From Planctomycetota bacterium (GTDB lineage Bacteria > Planctomycetota > PUPC01 > JACPCR01): DNA of 26,014 nucleotides. The notes under the pieces are model-generated. The model was not told the origin of the DNA and did no database searches. It saw only the letters and a program-made list of their open reading frames with translations. The translations under genes and the position numbers were made by a program. Below, in pieces: positions 23,737-26,014 of this stretch (position 1 is the first letter of the stretch; each line of letters starts with the position of its first letter). The stretch covers positions 1 to 26,014 of the forward strand of contig JASLXP010000072.1 in NCBI GenBank assembly GCA_030740295.1, written 5' to 3'.

Positions 23737-25212
23737 ATGTCCCAAGAAGAAACGCCTAATCCTGTTGATAGTGTCTCCGGCCAGGCTCAAGAAGCGGCAA
23801 GGGGGCTTCGAACCATCCTGCGCCTTGTCAGATGGTGCCTGGCAGGAATCGTCTGTCTTATTCTGTTTGCTGTCATCGGCATGCACTTCCTGAAAAGCCG
23901 TTGGGAGACACTTGGCGATCTCACACCCTATTTCGATTTTGAGGGTCCTGATACGAAATTCAGCCGACTTGAGAGAAACAGAGCCGGACAACAGCCAACA
24001 GAACGTGAGGCAAGACCTGAGAAAAGCAGATCATCCTGGCCGGAGTATCGCGGCAGCCAGAGAGACGGCTATTCAAAAGAAACGAATCTGCTGGAAAAGT
24101 GGCCAAACGGAGGCCCTCCAGAGCTTTACAGACAGCCTGTAGGGCTTGGATTTGCAGGCTTTGTAATAAGTGGCGGCAAGGCGTACACGATCGAACAACG
24201 GCGGGAATACGAGGCGATCACCTGTTATGAATTCAGAACAGGAAAAGAATTATGGGCCTACAAGTACAAAGCCTATTTCAAGGAACAATTAGGAGGAGAC
24301 GGCCCCCGTGCCACTCCGACCTTGAACGGAGGTTTACTGTATTCGCTCGGTGCTGAGGGCCACCTGGTCTGTCTTAGAGCTGACACGGGAGAACATGTAT
24401 GGACGATTAATATTCTGTCAGATCTCAAAGAGAAGAATCTGGATTGGGCCATGGCCGGCTCACCGCTGGTGGTCGAAGACCTGGTCTACGTGACTAATTC
24501 AGGTCAGTCTGGCGAGTCACTTCTTGGTTTTGACAAATTGACAGGCAAACTAATAACAAAGGCATTAGTAGAAAAACAGGCATACGTCTCTCTAATGGAT
24601 GTGGAACTGCTTGGGAAAAGGCAGATTCTAGCTGTCTCTGCTTTCAACATGAATGGTTTCGAGCCCGGCACTGGCAAGCTCCTGTGGTCCTTTCCCTGGG
24701 CGCCGGAATACCACAACAACTGTGCACAGCCCCTGCTCATCAGCGACAGCCAGATTTTCATCTCCTCCGGCTATGGGAAAGGCTGCGCGCTCGTTCAGAT
24801 CGTGAAACACGATAACGATTCTACAGTGGTCGTTTTCAGCGCCCTTGAAATGTGGTCGAACCTCCAGATGAAGAACAAATTTAATTCTTCAATTTTCCAT
24901 GAAGGCCACGTGTACGGACTAGACGACGGGATTCTCGTTTGTCTGGACGTCGAGACCGGCAAAAGGAAATGGAAGAAAGGACGCTACGGATACGGCCAGC
25001 TCATTTACGCGGATGGAAAGCTGATTATTCTGGGCGAGAAAGGTCAACTTGCGCTTGTGGAGGCAAGCCCTGATGGATGGAATGAAATATCGAAGTTCCA
25101 GGCTTTGAACGCCAAGACCTGGAATGTGCCCTCTCTGGCCGATGGTGTGTTGCTGATTAGAAATTCTGACGAGATGGTCTGTTACAACCTGAACGGTACA
25201 AATAATGAGTAA
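23737..25212 (+). CDS. Membrane-anchored PQQ-type beta-propeller protein
   Basis: A 491-residue protein with a single N-terminal membrane anchor (about 33-51: WCLAGIVCLILFAVIGMHF), a charged linker (about 60-105) and a PQQ-like/BamB-like propeller. Blade signatures include GSQRDGYSKETNLLEKWPNG, the quinoprotein-type start WPEYRGSQRDG, ITCYEFRTGKELWAYKY, LVCLRADTGEHVWTI, GFEPGTGKLLWSFPW and LVCLDVETGKRKWKK. The propeller is extracytoplasmic by topology. PQQ ligands cannot be confirmed, and most such bacterial repeats do not bind PQQ. The ATG follows the preceding TAG directly with no gap. The gene overlaps the next by 8 nt (ATGAGTAA), so the operon continues. It may act as a scaffold for the solute-binding protein next to it. 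Confidence 0.86.
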   Translation: MSQEETPNPVDSVSGQAQEAARGLRTILRLVRWCLAGIVCLILFAVIGMHFLKSRWETLGDLTPYFDFEGPDTKFSRLERNRAGQQPTEREARPEKSRSSWPEYRGSQRDGYSKETNLLEKWPNGGPPELYRQPVGLGFAGFVISGGKAYTIEQRREYEAITCYEFRTGKELWAYKYKAYFKEQLGGDGPRATPTLNGGLLYSLGAEGHLVCLRADTGEHVWTINILSDLKEKNLDWAMAGSPLVVEDLVYVTNSGQSGESLLGFDKLTGKLITKALVEKQAYVSLMDVELLGKRQILAVSAFNMNGFEPGTGKLLWSFPWAPEYHNNCAQPLLISDSQIFISSGYGKGCALVQIVKHDNDSTVVVFSALEMWSNLQMKNKFNSSIFHEGHVYGLDDGILVCLDVETGKRKWKKGRYGYGQLIYADGKLIILGEKGQLALVEASPDGWNEISKFQALNAKTWNVPSLADGVLLIRNSDEMVCYNLNGTNNE

Positions 25213-26014
25213 TGCAGACACGATTCCCGCCACACATTTCCGCGTGGAACGACTTTCTGGAAACCCCATCATCCATCCTGATCTTGAGGGGTTTGAGGGC
25301 AACGTGGGCAAGAACATCAACGGGCCGTCATTAATCCGTGTGCCCGATTGGCTCGAGAATCCACTTGGCCGCTATTACCTATATTTCGCGCACCATTGCG
25401 ACGATCACATCCGGATGGCTTTTTCCGATCAGCTTGAAGGTCCCTGGAGGGTTCACACCCCTGGAATATTGCATCTTGATGACGCTCCTGGAAGAGGCCA
25501 TATCGCAAGCCCGGATATCCATATCGAGGAAGAGCACCAGCGAATCAGGATGTACTTCCACCAGCCTCCGGTTAAGGAAAGTGAGCACGGCTTGCAGGTT
25601 TCTTATGTTGCATTCACTAATGACGGACTGAGCTTTAAGCCTGAGGACGAGATTCTCGGTACGTCCTATTTTCGAGTATTCCAATACGAGGGGGCCTGGT
25701 ATGCCTTCGCGATGAATAGTGTCGACGGTGGCATCTTCTACAGGTCGGAAAATGGAATCACTGGTTTTTCTGCCGGGCCAGAAATGATCCCTCGGATCCG
25801 CCACAATGGACTCTTTGTTGAAGGGAAAACACTCTTCTTGTTTTTTTCAAGGGCGCAGGACACTCCTGAGAGGATCTTGCTTACGACGATCGACCTCACT
25901 GAGGATTGGCAGGGATGGCGCGCCAGTGAAATAGAAGAGGTCCTTGAATCTGAGGAAGACTGGGAAGGTGGAGACCTCCCGCTCGAAAGATCGGAATACG
26001 GCACGGTCAGAGTG
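25205..26014 (+). CDS. GH43/GH32-like five-bladed propeller protein (3' end outside window)
   Basis: The frame opens with ATG at 25205, 8 nt inside the preceding gene, and stays open for 270 codons to the window end. The product resembles the five-bladed propeller glycosidases of the GH43/GH32/GH117 type. Family-like stretches are GNPIIHPDLEG, NGPSLIRVPDWLENPLGRYY, YFAHHCDDHIRMAFSDQLEGPW and GHIASPDIHIEEEHQRIRMYF, followed by SYFRVFQYEGAWYAFAM and GIFYRSENGITGF. The HIASPDIH segment, where such enzymes often have an Asp/Glu pair, is the most convincing. No signal peptide precedes the propeller. It may act on imported oligosaccharides or be a non-catalytic sugar-binding propeller. The specific family and the catalytic triad need the missing end. 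Confidence 0.75.
   Translation, partial: MSNADTIPATHFRVERLSGNPIIHPDLEGFEGNVGKNINGPSLIRVPDWLENPLGRYYLYFAHHCDDHIRMAFSDQLEGPWRVHTPGILHLDDAPGRGHIASPDIHIEEEHQRIRMYFHQPPVKESEHGLQVSYVAFTNDGLSFKPEDEILGTSYFRVFQYEGAWYAFAMNSVDGGIFYRSENGITGFSAGPEMIPRIRHNGLFVEGKTLFLFFSRAQDTPERILLTTIDLTEDWQGWRASEIEEVLESEEDWEGGDLPLERSEYGTVRV

Overview
The window is a dense bacterial chromosome segment, probably from a metagenome-derived member of the PVC superphylum or a nearby deep lineage (Planctomycetota, Verrucomicrobiota/Lentisphaerota or Hydrogenedentota-like). The reasons are a PVC-type putative dehydrogenase, a sulfatase, a heparinase II/III-like protein, a ceramidase-like hydrolase, a sialidase-like propeller, proteins of the MJ0042-like zinc-ribbon plus transmembrane type, and unusual intergenic repeats. 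The lineage is inferred from protein types only; no rRNA, tRNA, CRISPR array or insertion sequence was recognised.

Layout. (1) 1-4677, plus strand, mostly housekeeping: the 3' part of a Hanks-type protein kinase, an unrecognised small protein translationally coupled to the GTPase HflX, methionyl-tRNA formyltransferase (fmt), and an RluA-type pseudouridine synthase. (2) 4752-14330, an accessory glycan region on both strands: a sialidase/BNR-like propeller and a frameshifted FG-GAP-like propeller (minus), a MetE-like methyltransferase and a sulfatase (plus), a heparinase II/III-like protein (minus), and a PVC-type dehydrogenase propeller without a haem domain (plus). (3) 14353-16968, plus: a tandem TM2-domain membrane protein, a ferredoxin-thioredoxin reductase catalytic chain and a ceramidase-like hydrolase. 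(4) 16969-17355: a noncoding interval holding an 84-nt imperfect palindrome, two short hairpins and a heptanucleotide repeat array. (5) 17356 to the right edge, plus: a tightly packed operon of five exported or membrane-anchored proteins (TolB-like propeller; type I membrane protein; zinc-ribbon/TM/TPR protein; membrane-anchored family 5 solute-binding protein; membrane-anchored PQQ-type propeller) running into a GH43/GH32-like propeller gene cut by the window end.

Two observations stand out. First, the solute-binding protein carries three tandem copies, about 100 residues apart, of a lobe module that family members normally have once. It sits in an operon of envelope proteins that has no permease, so a surface binding or sensing assembly is a reasonable hypothesis. 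Second, three degenerate 7-bp repeat arrays each end 1-14 nt before the start codon of a gene (fmt, the FG-GAP-like gene, the TolB-like gene), where a ribosome-binding site would be expected. A further theme is that the glycan-active proteins of region 2, and the ceramidase-like and GH43-like proteins, all lack a visible signal peptide, which points to intracellular processing of imported oligosaccharides.
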